A stretch of DNA of 41,043 bases from Marinifilum sp. (GTDB taxonomy: Bacteria; UBA9089; CG2-30-40-21). The notes below the pieces were generated by a model, which worked only from the letters and a program-made list of their open reading frames with translations, was not told the DNA's origin and did not search any database. Both the position numbers and the translations under genes were made by a program. Of the stretch, positions 31,555 to 40,805 are shown in pieces (positions within the stretch are counted from its first letter, which is position 1; every line of letters begins with the position of its first letter). The stretch spans positions 1 through 41,043 of the forward strand of contig DYDG01000013.1 of assembly GCA_020717845.1 (NCBI GenBank), given 5' to 3'.

Positions 31555-33624
31555 CTATTTTATTGGACTCCACATATTAGCTATCTGGCAGACTATTCTC
31601 TTCCAGAGAAAAACAGACAAGATGCCAAGCAAGGTTATGGATGTGATGATCATTCCTGCATGTTCGACCAATCTATTTTTGTACTCAAATACAATCGTAT
31701 AATCCTTGCCCTTTGGTATAGTGAATTTTATCAATCCCAGATCGTCCATGATTAGCTTCAACGGTTTAGCGTTGATAGAGGCATGCCATAAGGGATAATG
31801 TGATATCTTCAAGATAGCTTCAGTATCATTTTTTGCATCCTGTATCCTGATTTCAATCCTATTTGGTTTATAGCTTATCACTTGAGATGAAACATTGCTA
31901 ACATCCAGCAGGGTAGGGGAGTATCCACTGACATCAAAGATAGAGAAAATATTGGATTGATCTGTCAGGGCAAAGAGTTTGGATTTTTTGAAAAACAAAA
32001 GGGCATTAGGTTCCTGGGATGTAACAACAATCGTTTTAATATTCAGACGGCAACAAATATTATATAGCTTCTCCTCTGTAAGTTCATCCTTGTATCTCAT
32101 TCCAAAGAGGGAATAATTCTTACAGCCTTCAGGCATCTGGGTTAATATCCTTTGCTTCTCTCCATGAATATAATAATTGCCTACAGGCAGACCAGCGGTG
32201 CATCCGATTACCTCTTTCCCAGTAAATATTGGGGACATTCCCCAGAGATGAGTATGGCATCCAGAATAGTTAAAATATTGAATTACAGGTGTTGTTGGCA
32301 GTATCCTGCCTTTTGGCCTCTCTCGCAATATTTGCCAGAGGTTATTCAGTTCAAACTCATTGGCTATATCCTTAAAATGGCAAACACGATAAGGACTTTT
32401 CTCTGGCAGGTCAGCAATCAGCGGATTAAAGATGGTGTAGAATATAATCCCCGCTATTATGCCAGACAAAGTTCTTTTCTTCCATAACATGTTTTGTGGT
32501 ATTAGCTCTGTTGATTCAATGCCTTGTCTCTCTTTGTTCGTCCAATTAATAATTGCCTCCAGCCCTATTCCAGAAACAAGAAGCACCGGATAGAAGAAGC
32601 TGTCATTCATCCTGAAGGCATCAAAGAATCCAATATCAAAACAATTAAACAGGATAAGATAATTGAAGATAATAAACAATAACATGGCTGGCACAAGACA
32701 GATTAGAGGCAGTCCTATTTTCTTTTGATGAAGAGAAGCATATCTGTATACCCAAATTATGGAAAGAGCATAAAGAATGAGATATGGGGAAAGTATCTCT
32801 GCCCACATCCCAAGATGTTGAAGAGAAAACGGCCACATAAACCCAATCTTAATACAAGAAGATTTGTGAAGCAGTGGTAATACCCAGAAGGCTGATGTCC
32901 CAATAGCAATAGAGAACACCCCAAACCCCTTTCGCAGGGAACGATGATTGAAGAGCCATACAAAAAATATGCCGAGTGTAGGCAAAAAACTGTGCATAGG
33001 ATGAGTAAGATATATCATGCCAAGCGTCAATCCAGTTAACACCACATCTCTCAGCCTTCCATGCTCCTGAAAGCATGCAATGGCAAAATAAATGGCTAAT
33101 GGGAAAAGTCCAATGGCTATTCGATTACTCAACATTCCGATTGCCATTCCGCCAATATCTGCCCCAAGAAACATGCTGTCCAATATAGCCACATGATAAA
33201 GCATCATAACCAGGACTGTGAAAAAGGTGCTTGTCCTGCTCAAGCCAAGCCTTTTATAGAGGAGAAAGGTTGATACACCTGGGAGAAAATAGGTGAAGAG
33301 GATAAGCAGAAAATAGATGTTCTCAACACTAAGAAGATGCAGGGTAATGGTATCAAGGAAAATACCAATAAAAAGAAAACCAGGCGGATAAAATTGCATG
33401 AATGGTATCCCTGCACTCCAGTAGGGATTCCATGTAAAGATATTCCCTATTTGCGGAATAGCGATATTAAGACTGTACCATAACGCAAAAAAGACACCTG
33501 GATTATCATCATGAATTACAGGATATTTCCAATCTATGCAGCCGAAGCCAAGATGATAAAAACCTATAGATAATGCCAGGATTAAAAGTAAAAAATCCAT
33601 TCTTTCTAATTTATTTGATTTCAT
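31555..33624 (-). CDS. Large GT-C-like integral membrane protein
   Basis: 689 residues. About eleven or twelve membrane helices in the first 430 residues, starting at about 10-28, and one near the C-terminus (about 655-675). An early acidic pair in the first outer loop (VIHDDNPG, about 37-44), as in GT-C glycosyltransferases that use lipid-linked sugars. The C-terminal soluble part (about 430-650) is beta-rich and ends in a membrane anchor, as in YfhO-like or 6-pyruvoyl-type envelope proteins. Probably transfers sugars on the outer side of the inner membrane; no precise family. Last gene of the minus-strand block, 23 nt after the methyltransferase gene. Confidence 0.8.
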   Translation of the reverse strand: MKSNKLERMDFLLLILALSIGFYHLGFGCIDWKYPVIHDDNPGVFFALWYSLNIAIPQIGNIFTWNPYWSAGIPFMQFYPPGFLFIGIFLDTITLHLLSVENIYFLLILFTYFLPGVSTFLLYKRLGLSRTSTFFTVLVMMLYHVAILDSMFLGADIGGMAIGMLSNRIAIGLFPLAIYFAIACFQEHGRLRDVVLTGLTLGMIYLTHPMHSFLPTLGIFFVWLFNHRSLRKGFGVFSIAIGTSAFWVLPLLHKSSCIKIGFMWPFSLQHLGMWAEILSPYLILYALSIIWVYRYASLHQKKIGLPLICLVPAMLLFIIFNYLILFNCFDIGFFDAFRMNDSFFYPVLLVSGIGLEAIINWTNKERQGIESTELIPQNMLWKKRTLSGIIAGIIFYTIFNPLIADLPEKSPYRVCHFKDIANEFELNNLWQILRERPKGRILPTTPVIQYFNYSGCHTHLWGMSPIFTGKEVIGCTAGLPVGNYYIHGEKQRILTQMPEGCKNYSLFGMRYKDELTEEKLYNICCRLNIKTIVVTSQEPNALLFFKKSKLFALTDQSNIFSIFDVSGYSPTLLDVSNVSSQVISYKPNRIEIRIQDAKNDTEAILKISHYPLWHASINAKPLKLIMDDLGLIKFTIPKGKDYTIVFEYKNRLVEHAGMIITSITLLGILSVFLWKRIVCQIANMWSPIK

Positions 33625-33647
33625 GATTATTCCTTTTTATTGGGATA

Positions 33648-34211
33648 TTATATCTTCTGGAGAGTAATTATTTCCTTGTTATGAATAGAATATTTACCCA
33701 TAACCCTTGGCAGAGGATAAGGATATGATTCCAAGACAACAAATAATTCTTTTGCTATCATGGCAACCTCTTCAGGGGTAACAAAGTGTTTGTGTCCGCA
33801 ATTAATCCTGATCCCATATTCATATCCTTTCTGATTGGGGACAACAATTAGAAATTTGCCGCCTTTTTTAAGAATATGATAGACTTTTTTCAATATCCTC
33901 TCTGCCTCTTGAAGGGTAAAATGTTCCATGGCATCATGCATCAACACTAGATCAAAGGTAGCATCAGGAAACGGTAAGTCCTCTTCTATAACATTACACA
34001 TTTTAACTTTGTACCCACATTGAGACAAATATTCAATGCACTCTGGAACAATATCTACACCCCATGCTTTTGGGTTAATCTTCAAATAATATCCCCATCC
34101 ACAACAAATATCAAGGACATGTTCATATCTTACAGTTTTTTTTAAGTGACCTGAAAGAAAATGGATGCGAACCCATTCTCGCCAGACATTGCTTCTTTGA
34201 AGAATGCTCAT
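33648..34211 (-). CDS. SAM-dependent methyltransferase (class I)
   Basis: 187 residues. The SAM-binding motif is HVLDICCGWGYYLKI, followed by WGVDIVPECIEYL (acidic ribose-binding residue) and LPFPDATFDLVLMHDAMEHF, then ILKKGGKFLIVVPNQ. Methyltransf_11/UbiE-like fold; the substrate is probably a sugar or lipid of the envelope pathway, judged only by neighbours. GAGG lies upstream of the ATG. Lies between the frameshifted radical SAM gene and the GT-C-like gene. Confidence 0.9.
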   Translation of the reverse strand: MSILQRSNVWREWVRIHFLSGHLKKTVRYEHVLDICCGWGYYLKINPKAWGVDIVPECIEYLSQCGYKVKMCNVIEEDLPFPDATFDLVLMHDAMEHFTLQEAERILKKVYHILKKGGKFLIVVPNQKGYEYGIRINCGHKHFVTPEEVAMIAKELFVVLESYPYPLPRVMGKYSIHNKEIITLQKI

Positions 34212-34279
34212 TTTATTACCTCTATAATACGATTTACGTGAAACTTAATATGCTTTACTCGTGAAATTTCTGGTTAGGA

Positions 34280-35745
34280 TTATAATCGTTTTGCTCTTTT
34301 TTCCGCCCTGATAGCAAAATACATTTTTATAAAATCGCTAATAACACTAAAGGCAGACATCCTCAAGATCAATTTCAAAAGATATGTTGGTCTTTTAAAA
34401 AACCTGTTCATTGCAATCTCTCGCAACCTCATAAGTTCTCTGGCAGGAAGAGAGCTATTAAGAGGAATAGGCGGTGTATTTATACTTCCAAAATCATTCC
34501 ATGGTGGAAGAGGAATATTGTTATCTATGCAATATTGATAAATTTCTGTCCCTGGAAATGGAATAGCAATAGCAAATGAGGCATATTCCTCATCAACCTC
34601 ACACGCCAAACGAATAGTCTCCATCGCTGTTTCCCATGTTTCTCCAATATGCCCAATCATAAAATTTCCTGCTATAAAAAGCCCGGACTCTCTTGCCATT
34701 TTATAAGCCTTCTTTATCTGCTCAATAGTGATATGTTTATGCATTTGGTTAATATCTCTTGATTCCCACTTTCAACGCCAAAGCATATCCATCGAATAGA
34801 TGCTTCTCTCATTTTTTTCAGGGTAAGAATGTCTACGGTATCCACTCTTGCTGAAACCATAATCTCCAATTTTCGATTGTAGCCTTTTTCTATAATATAG
34901 TCACATATCTTATGGACCATGTTGCGATTTGCCGTAAAGGTGTCGTCTTGGAAATAAAGTACGCGTATCTTCCATTTATCTATAAGATAATCAATCTGGT
35001 CTTTTATTTGTTGGAAGGTGAAATATCGTATTCCCTGACCAAAGGTTGCGTGAACAGCACAGAAATTACATTTGCCAAGGCATCCTCTACCTGTAAAGAT
35101 GACGCCAATCGGTTTTCTGTATCCACCAACCCACTTATTCCAACCATAAGAACGATATAATTCAGGATTAAATAAATGAAATGCAGGCAAAGGAAGAGTG
35201 CTCAAATTGTTAAGAGCTGGTCTTTTTTTTGTGATAATAATTTTATTATTTTTTCTATATGCAATTCCTGGGATATCTTCTAATCCGTTGTCGTTTCCAA
35301 TTGCATTAAGAATTTCGGGTACAATTTGATCTCCTTCGCCTATCACACAGATATCAATTGCCTCTGCCTCTTCTAATGTCCTTTCAGGTATTGCAGAAAC
35401 ATGAGGCCCGCCAACAATTACTGTCACTTGAGGCATTTTATCTTTTAAACCTTCATAGAATCTCTTTGAGATATCCATGGTTGCAGTCATAATTGTAGAT
35501 CCTACATAGTCAGGATTTTTTTCAACAACCCTTTCTATTGTTTGTTCAAGGGTAATTCGTTCAGCATCGCCATCAATAATTGAAACCTCATATCCTGCTT
35601 TTTCTGCAGTAGCAGCAATACTTGCTATTCCTATCGGAGGCATTATAGCAACAAAATCCTGCAAATCATGATATGCATTTTCCATTGTTGGGATAACAAC
35701 CAGGGTCAATTTTTTCAACTGATAAAAATTTGTTTTTTGGGACAT
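34280..35745 (-). pseudogene. B12-binding radical SAM protein, split by a frameshift
   Basis: Two reading frames make one protein: 35745-34714 (N-terminal 343 codons) and 34744-34280. N-terminus: B12-binding domain (about 15-150; GGPHVSAIPE), then the radical SAM cluster motif GRGCLGKCNFCAVH with Cys222, Cys226, Cys229, and the barrel to GVESGNQEILTK. The second frame goes on with HKHITIEQIKKAYKMARESG and IAGNFMIGHIGE. The frames join if one A is added to the run at 34744-34746 (minus AAA, probably AAAA originally). Without correction the protein ends in CINISLLSR. A sequencing error in the homopolymer is possible. If intact, a methyltransferase or related radical enzyme of the polysaccharide block. 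Confidence 0.88.
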
Positions 35746-35762
35746 TTGAATATTGTCTCTCC

Positions 35763-36470
35763 TTACTTCTTTCGCAATAGGGTTGTAAGTATCGAAAGGA
35801 ACATCTTGAAAACATAGTACATAGGTTTGATAATACCCTGATGCATAGATTTTTTATCAGGAAATGAATACATAGTTACACCTATCTCTCTAATTTTGAA
35901 TCTCATTCGGTGTAAAAGAATGAGGATGTCAGCATCAGGGTAATCTGAAGGATAATGGATACTCGCATAGAATTCAATTATCTTACGGTTCATTGCTTGA
36001 AATCCAGAGGTTGAATCTGTAATCTTTTGATGCAAGATAAAGGAAGTAATGGTGTTAAAGATAATCATTCCCAACCATCTGGCACAAGGAGTCTGATATC
36101 CTTTACCCTGAAGAAACCGACTGCCAATGACAATATCTGGATGGTCAATATCGTCCATGAGCATCGAAAGAAGGGTATTTATATCTTTGGGATTATGCTG
36201 CCCGTCTCCATCCATCTGAACAACAAAGTCATAACCTTCTCTTTGAGCATAAATAAATCCTGTTTGGAGACAGGCACCATAGCCGAGATTGAAAGGTAAA
36301 CGAAGTACCTTTGCCCCCCCTGCCATTGCCAATTCAGATGTTTTATCATCTGAACCATCATTAACAACTAAGATATCTGCCGCAGAATTTTTTTGTATCT
36401 CACTAATAACCTTGAGAATATTCTCTTCTTCATTGTAACATGGAATAATGATCAATATTTTTTTTGCCAC
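35763..36470 (-). CDS. Glycosyltransferase family 2 (DPM1-like)
   Basis: 235 residues from a GTG at 36470. GT-A fold: IPCYNEEENI (9-18), VVNDGSDD (35-42), the metal-binding MDGDGQHNPKD (Asp87, Asp89), and IVIGSRF. The C-terminal DSTSGFQAMNRK and YPDADILILLHR are typical of dolichol-phosphate-mannose-synthase-like and undecaprenyl-phosphate sugar transferases. Probably loads a sugar on a polyprenyl phosphate for the GT-C-like protein. Paired with a DUF2304 gene 5 nt upstream, a common arrangement. A truncated relative is at 39735-40070. Confidence 0.93.
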   Translation of the reverse strand: MAKKILIIIPCYNEEENILKVISEIQKNSAADILVVNDGSDDKTSELAMAGGAKVLRLPFNLGYGACLQTGFIYAQREGYDFVVQMDGDGQHNPKDINTLLSMLMDDIDHPDIVIGSRFLQGKGYQTPCARWLGMIIFNTITSFILHQKITDSTSGFQAMNRKIIEFYASIHYPSDYPDADILILLHRMRFKIREIGVTMYSFPDKKSMHQGIIKPMYYVFKMFLSILTTLLRKK

Positions 36471-36475
36471 AAGTA

Positions 36476-36835
36476 TTATTTCTCCATTTGTTTGGATATT
36501 TCTTCAATCTTAGCTTCCATGATGGCATATTCTTGAGCAATCTTTTTCATCCTATTCGTTATTGTAGATATTTTCACAGAGAAATGGAGACAAATCAACA
36601 ACAAAAACATTACTCCGCAGAAAATTAAAGCAGAAGCAGGAACAACAGCACCAATTATCCATGTGACAAATTTCAAAAAGGGAGGATAGATAGTCAGTAA
36701 CAGGATTATCCATCCGCTTAACATCCATAACCATGAATATTCTTCATTAAGTTTTTGTCGCCGCACCAATTCAAAGACAATCAATATTAAAAATATACTG
36801 ATAATAATAGATAAAATTATATTCTGGGGAACCAT
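36476..36835 (-). CDS. DUF2304 membrane protein
   Basis: 119 residues: three membrane helices (about 6-22, 36-56, 62-86) followed by a charged coiled coil (about 90-119). RRQKLNEEYSWLWMLSGWIIL is the DUF2304 signature. These proteins are usually next to polyprenyl-phosphate glycosyltransferases and are thought to anchor or assist them. Ends 5 nt before the GT2 gene on the same strand. Confidence 0.88.
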   Translation of the reverse strand: MVPQNIILSIIISIFLILIVFELVRRQKLNEEYSWLWMLSGWIILLLTIYPPFLKFVTWIIGAVVPASALIFCGVMFLLLICLHFSVKISTITNRMKKIAQEYAIMEAKIEEISKQMEK

Positions 36836-36887
36836 TCTTATCTCCCTTCTCTTAGAGATCTTCTACAAATAACTATATATTTAACCA

Positions 36888-37994
36888 TCATTTTTTCAGG
36901 GTTATCTCTTTGACTGAGATAATATACCTGCGAAGAAGTGCCTTCATTTGAGTCGAAGTTAATCTTTTAAGTCGACTTATCTCTTTCCTTTGTCGGAACA
37001 TTATGGGGAATCCTTTTATGGCAGAAAGATATGCCTTAATAACTATAAAGAGCAATTGCCAGATAGATCGTTTTTTCACGAACTCTCCAGATGCTCCTTG
37101 CCCAAAGATTGCTCCATAAAAATGGAAAAAAACTCGAAGAAATGTATAATAAGGGCTTACAAATAACATTGAGACTGGAAAATATTTTATAGCAATCCAG
37201 ATTCTATTTCGTTCAACATAGAATACTTTTAGGGGTGAATATTCATCTGTAGAGGCAGAGTATAAATGGTAGGCAACTGCCTCTGGAACATAGATACAAT
37301 GCCATCCTGCCCATCTACTTCGAAGACCTATATCCGTATCATCTGCATAGGCAAAAAAATTTTCGTCAAATAACCCAATCTCTTTCAACATCTCCATTCG
37401 ATATAGACATGCGGCTCCACTCGGAAAGAGGACAGCTTCAGGATTATCGTCATACTGCCCCTCATCCTTTTCTAATCGACCTTTCCCTCTGCTTGAACCA
37501 TCAAAATAAAGTAAATGTCCAATATTATCTATAATCTTTTCCTCTTGTGGATTGATAAGATATATCTTTGAGCTACACATCCCTATCTTCTTATCACCTT
37601 CGGCCGTATTGACTAATGCTGTTAGCCATCCTTTCGTTGCCCAGGCATCGTTATTTAATAAGGCAATATAACTTCCTTTGGCGATACGAATTCCTTGATT
37701 ATTAGCCACACCAAAACCTAAATTCTTACTATTCCTTAGCAGGATAATTCGATTCTCATATTGAGTCTTTAAGTATTCATAAGACCCATCTGTCGAATTA
37801 TTATCAATTACAATAATTTCAAGATTATCCCAATCCTGTTCAAAAAGAGAATCTATACATCGCTGGACATACTTTGTTCCATTCCAATTAACAACTATAA
37901 CTGAAACTAATGGTTTATTTGACTGACAAAAATTTGTTTTCTGGATATTTTGGATATTAGTTCTATTTTTATTCATAGAGGGATATTTTACCAT
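36888..37994 (-). CDS. Glycosyltransferase family 2 (rhamnosyltransferase-like)
   Basis: 368 residues from the ATG at 37994. GT-A domain: VSVIVVNWNGTKYVQRCIDSL, IIVIDNNSTDGS, KNLGFGVANNQGI, ALLNNDAWATKGWL (nucleotide-sugar site) and the later ADDTDIGLRSRWAGW. It resembles bacterial dTDP-rhamnosyl or galactofuranosyl transferases, which fits rfbB/rfbD in the window. The frame is open to a TTG at 38045, but that codon lies at the predicted transcription start, so an internal ATG (37994 or 37976) must be used; neither has a good ribosome site. C-terminus with a possible membrane-associated stretch (MLFVSPYYTFLRVFFHFYG). Confidence 0.9.
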   Translation of the reverse strand: MVKYPSMNKNRTNIQNIQKTNFCQSNKPLVSVIVVNWNGTKYVQRCIDSLFEQDWDNLEIIVIDNNSTDGSYEYLKTQYENRIILLRNSKNLGFGVANNQGIRIAKGSYIALLNNDAWATKGWLTALVNTAEGDKKIGMCSSKIYLINPQEEKIIDNIGHLLYFDGSSRGKGRLEKDEGQYDDNPEAVLFPSGAACLYRMEMLKEIGLFDENFFAYADDTDIGLRSRWAGWHCIYVPEAVAYHLYSASTDEYSPLKVFYVERNRIWIAIKYFPVSMLFVSPYYTFLRVFFHFYGAIFGQGASGEFVKKRSIWQLLFIVIKAYLSAIKGFPIMFRQRKEISRLKRLTSTQMKALLRRYIISVKEITLKK

Positions 37995-38048
37995 AAATTG
38001 CTCTAATAAAAATTCTTTGTAACTCCGCTCATACTTAATGCTCAAAAT

Positions 38049-38077
38049 ATTATATCATGGAATCTTCTGCTTGTCAA
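38049..38077 (-). promoter_or_regulatory. Consensus sigma70 promoter of the polysaccharide block
   Basis: On the minus strand TTGACA (38077-38072) and TATAAT (38054-38049) are exactly 17 nt apart. Transcription should start near 38042 and read GT2, DUF2304, GT2, the radical SAM gene, methyltransferase and GT-C-like gene. A 9-codon mini-ORF begins about 12 nt into the leader. Confidence 0.85.
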
Positions 38078-38170
38078 TTACATTTGTACCTTTTTCAGAG
38101 CAAACATATCAATTGCTTCTGATGATAAAATATTACTGATTCCATCTGCAATTGTAGACAGTGTAGTGCA

Positions 38171-38199
38171 GTAGAGACATAACATTTTTGCGTCTCTAT
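38171..38199. repeat. Degenerate GTAGAGAC palindrome
   Basis: GTAGAGAC (38171-38178) and GTCTCTA (38192-38198) are the outer parts of the palindrome seen at 31410-31437; the centre has changed. The gap 38078-38243 holds nothing else I can name. Confidence 0.55.
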
Positions 38200-38243
38200 A
38201 AGTTGCATATATTGATAGATCGACTAAACTAATCATTGACTGA

Positions 38244-39653
38244 TTACCTCATAACTACCTTGAGAAATCCTATTAACCCTTTTAAGATATTCCATATCCC
38301 TTGCGGATTTGTGATTATTCTTTTAAGATAAGCAATAATAGTTTTAGGTCTCAAATAAAATCTTTTCAAGATAAGCTGGGAATACTGCTTAAGTTCCTGT
38401 TTGGTTAATCCATGAGGAACAAAGGTTATCTCTAAGAGATTCATTTTTTCCCAGCTGTCTTCAAATTCCCCAAATTCCTTAGCTGTCTGATAGATTTTAG
38501 ACCCTGGGAATGGGGTAAACATGTTCACGCTAATATCATCAAGAGGGCTGGTGGCAATAAAATCAATCGTATGCTGAATACTTTCCTTTGTTTCTGTAGG
38601 AAGTCCGATGATAAAAAAGCCTTTGGACATTATCCTGGCCTCTTTTGTCAATATAAGAGCCTTTTCCATCTTATCAAGTCGCATTTTTTTTTCAATAAAA
38701 TCCATAATTCTCTGATCACCAGTTTCTATGCCAAATGCAATTTGCCAGCAGCCAGCCTTTTTCATCAGCTTTAATATATCTGGTGAGACCATGTCTGCCC
38801 TTCCAAGGCATGACCATGAAAGATTCAGCTTTTTCTTGATGATAGATTCGCAAATAGCTGTTAGCCGTGGCTTAAACATCACAAAGGTATCATCCTCAAA
38901 TAATATTTCTCTAATCCCATGCTTATGATAAAGATTCTGGAGTATTTCTATAATATATTCTGCACTAAATACCCGGCAATGACTTCCAAAGACTGAACGA
39001 TCGCAGAAGATACACTTATTAGGACAACCTCTGGAGGTAACAAGAGACGCAGCTGGCATCCGACGAAATCTAAAGGCTGGCGGATGATAGGCATGAGGGA
39101 AACCTGGCAGAATATCCCATGCAGGGAAAGGCAGCATATCTAAATTCTTGATAAATGGTCTTGGCTCTGTCTTATGAAGCTGATCATTTTCTCTAAAGAT
39201 GATTCCTTTGATATTCTTTAACTCGGCTACATTTCCTGTTATTAACTCGGCTATTGTCTCCTCACCCTCACCAATAACCCCCAGGTCAAAGTCCTTAAAT
39301 AATTCCATGGTTTGATCAGGTATGGCTGTCAGGTGTGGTCCACCAATGATAATCATTGTGTCTGGAGACACCTGTTTAATCTCTTTTGCCAATCTGCCAG
39401 CTGAGAAGATTGAAAGGGTTGAGGCAGTTATCCCTGCATATTTTGGTTTAGCTGTCTGAACCTGCTCAATAATATCCTCAGTAGATAATCCAAGAGAGCC
39501 TGCCTCAATAATGACTGGGGTTAAATTGTGTTTCCTTATTATTCCGGCAAGCGAACATAATCCTAATGCAGGCATGGTGCTACCTGCATTTTTAAGCTTA
39601 CCATATCTTTTATCCATACTTAACGGCGGATTGATTAAAAAAAATTTTTCCAT
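38244..39653 (-). CDS. B12-binding radical SAM protein
   Basis: 469 residues from the ATG at 39653. N-terminal B12-binding domain (about 5-145; IIIGGPHLTAIPD, LGVIGEGEETI), then the radical SAM cluster motif SRGCPNKCIFCD with Cys210, Cys214 and Cys217, EDDTFVM, FGIETGDQRIM and MFTPFPGSKIY. Such proteins (formerly BchE/P-methylase-like) do methylations or other radical steps on lipids, sugars or cofactors; the substrate is unknown. The TTG at 39713 is excluded as start because it is the -35 box of the promoter. A paralogue of the frameshifted gene at 34280-35745. Confidence 0.93.
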   Translation of the reverse strand: MEKFFLINPPLSMDKRYGKLKNAGSTMPALGLCSLAGIIRKHNLTPVIIEAGSLGLSTEDIIEQVQTAKPKYAGITASTLSIFSAGRLAKEIKQVSPDTMIIIGGPHLTAIPDQTMELFKDFDLGVIGEGEETIAELITGNVAELKNIKGIIFRENDQLHKTEPRPFIKNLDMLPFPAWDILPGFPHAYHPPAFRFRRMPAASLVTSRGCPNKCIFCDRSVFGSHCRVFSAEYIIEILQNLYHKHGIREILFEDDTFVMFKPRLTAICESIIKKKLNLSWSCLGRADMVSPDILKLMKKAGCWQIAFGIETGDQRIMDFIEKKMRLDKMEKALILTKEARIMSKGFFIIGLPTETKESIQHTIDFIATSPLDDISVNMFTPFPGSKIYQTAKEFGEFEDSWEKMNLLEITFVPHGLTKQELKQYSQLILKRFYLRPKTIIAYLKRIITNPQGIWNILKGLIGFLKVVMR

Positions 39654-39684
39654 GTTTTTCTCTATAAAACGGTAGTATTTATTT

Positions 39685-39713
39685 ATTATACTATGCAATC
39701 CTTTGATTGTCAA
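39685..39713 (-). promoter_or_regulatory. Consensus sigma70 promoter of the radical SAM gene
   Basis: On the minus strand TTGACA (39713-39708) and TATAAT (39690-39685) are 17 nt apart, a perfect consensus. Transcription starts near 39678, about 25 nt before the ATG at 39653. Confidence 0.85.
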
Positions 39714-39734
39714 TGCAAATAAAAAAAATTTTCC

Positions 39735-40070
39735 TTGCTTTTTTGGCTATTTTTTGGTAAACTTACTTTTGAGCTGTTTAGTCTAATCGTTTCTGTTAGC
39801 ATTAAACAAAAGATAACAGATCCTACCTCTGGCTTTCAAGTAATAACTCAACGGTTTCTCAACCTTTACAGTAATAATTACTACCCAGCAGATTATCCAG
39901 ATGCAGATGTCCTTATCATGGTTCATCGTGCTGGATTCAGGGTCAAAGAGGTGCCAGTAATAATGTATGGTAACACGAACCAAAAGAGTATGCACAAGGG
40001 CATCTCCCAAATTTATTATATATTCAAGATGTTTCTCTCTATTTTGATAACATTATTGCGAAAAATATAG
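39735..40070 (+). pseudogene. GT2 glycosyltransferase C-terminal remnant
   Basis: An open frame of 111 codons. From about residue 26 (KQKITDPTSGFQVITQRFL, then YYPADYPDADVLIMVHRAGF and KSMHKGISQIYYIFKMFLSIL) it is clearly related to the C-terminal half of the GT2 at 35763-36470 (DSTSGFQAMNRK, YPSDYPDADILILLHR). The catalytic N-terminal half is missing and there is no good ribosome site. A broken duplicate on the opposite strand. Confidence 0.85.
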
Positions 40071-40105
40071 TGTCGTGTCAAGTCTCAAGTGTCGAATGGT
40101 TTATT

Positions 40106-40195
40106 AATGTAGCTGCAGGGCTTGTCCCTGCCTTTTCCCAATGTAGAGACGCGATTAATCGTGTCTTTACTACATGCGACAGATTAAGCTTGACG
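40106..40195 (+). repeat. 90-nt inverted repeat flanking the polysaccharide block, right copy
   Basis: Inverted copy of 31385-31474 with about four mismatches; two of these break its inner palindrome (GATTAATCGTGTC). With the left copy it encloses 8.6 kb. Confidence 0.85.
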
Positions 40196-40212
40196 CAACA
40201 CTATACAGGATA

Positions 40213-40249
40213 ACAGGATTAACGAGATGAATCATTATTTTAATCCTGT
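40213..40249 (+). promoter_or_regulatory. Hairpin in the leader of the SMR-like gene
   Basis: ACAGGATTAA (40213-40222) and TTAATCCTGT (40240-40249) are perfect 10-nt inverted repeats with a 17-nt loop, ending 8 nt before the AAGGAG ribosome site. May affect translation or be an operator. Confidence 0.5.
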
Positions 40250-40268
40250 CAAAAAAAAAGGAGTCAAT

Positions 40269-40646
40269 ATGAGTTTCAAGGTTTTTATTGTCTGTGCTAT
40301 CTCCACAATGGTAACTATTGCCAGTCAACTTTGTCTAAAAAAAGGGATGACACAAGTAGGGACGATTAGTTTTGACAGATTAAGTCATTCCCTTCCCCTG
40401 ATAATCCAGATTTTTTCTAATTATTTCATCTTGCTTGGGTTAGGAATGGCTGTTGCAGCTTCATTGATATGGCTGATAGTTCTTTCCAGGGTAAACCTGA
40501 GTGTTGCTCTGCCAATTAGCGGTGGAATATTTTATATTTTATTGGTTTTTTCCTCATGGTTGTTTTTGAAGGAACAGGTATCTATTTTTCATTGGATAGG
40601 AACAGTAGTCATTTGTTTGGGCATAGGAATAATTCTTAAGGGATAG
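40269..40646 (+). CDS. Small four-helix transporter (EamA/SMR-like)
   Basis: 125 residues from the ATG at 40269 (AAGGAG 5 nt upstream). Four helices: about 3-22, 42-62, 67-88 and 103-124. SQLCLKKGM in helix 1 and ALPISGGIFYILLVFSSWLFLKE in helices 3-4 resemble SMR and ArnE/EamA-type lipid-linked sugar flippases. Near the polysaccharide genes a role in flipping a polyprenyl-linked sugar is plausible; drug efflux is the alternative. Confidence 0.85.
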   Translation: MSFKVFIVCAISTMVTIASQLCLKKGMTQVGTISFDRLSHSLPLIIQIFSNYFILLGLGMAVAASLIWLIVLSRVNLSVALPISGGIFYILLVFSSWLFLKEQVSIFHWIGTVVICLGIGIILKG

Positions 40647-40776
40647 GGGAATGTCCTGCCTTGGATGTCTTCTGAGGCAACAATATGAACGCATGGCAGA
40701 AAACAAGGTTAACCAGCGATTAAGAATGTGGGTATGGCTTTTTGATTTCTATGCAACGCTCACTCATTAAAAAAAC

Positions 40777-40805
40777 TTGACAAATTGAATAATATGTTGT
40801 ATAGT
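40777..40805 (+). promoter_or_regulatory. Orphan sigma70-type promoter
   Basis: TTGACA (40777-40782) and TATAGT (40800-40805) are 17 nt apart. No plus-strand gene follows up to the window end. A GACTA/TAGTC stem (near 40829-40846) and a T6 run (near 40855-40860) would allow a short RNA of about 50 nt. The gap 40647-41043 otherwise holds repeats only. Confidence 0.45.

Noticed and set aside
37995-38045. TTG start at 38045 for the GT2 gene
   Set aside because: It coincides with the predicted transcription start near 38042, so it cannot be used from this promoter.
39654-39713. TTG start at 39713 for the radical SAM gene
   Set aside because: That TTG is the -35 box of a perfect promoter; transcription begins downstream of it.
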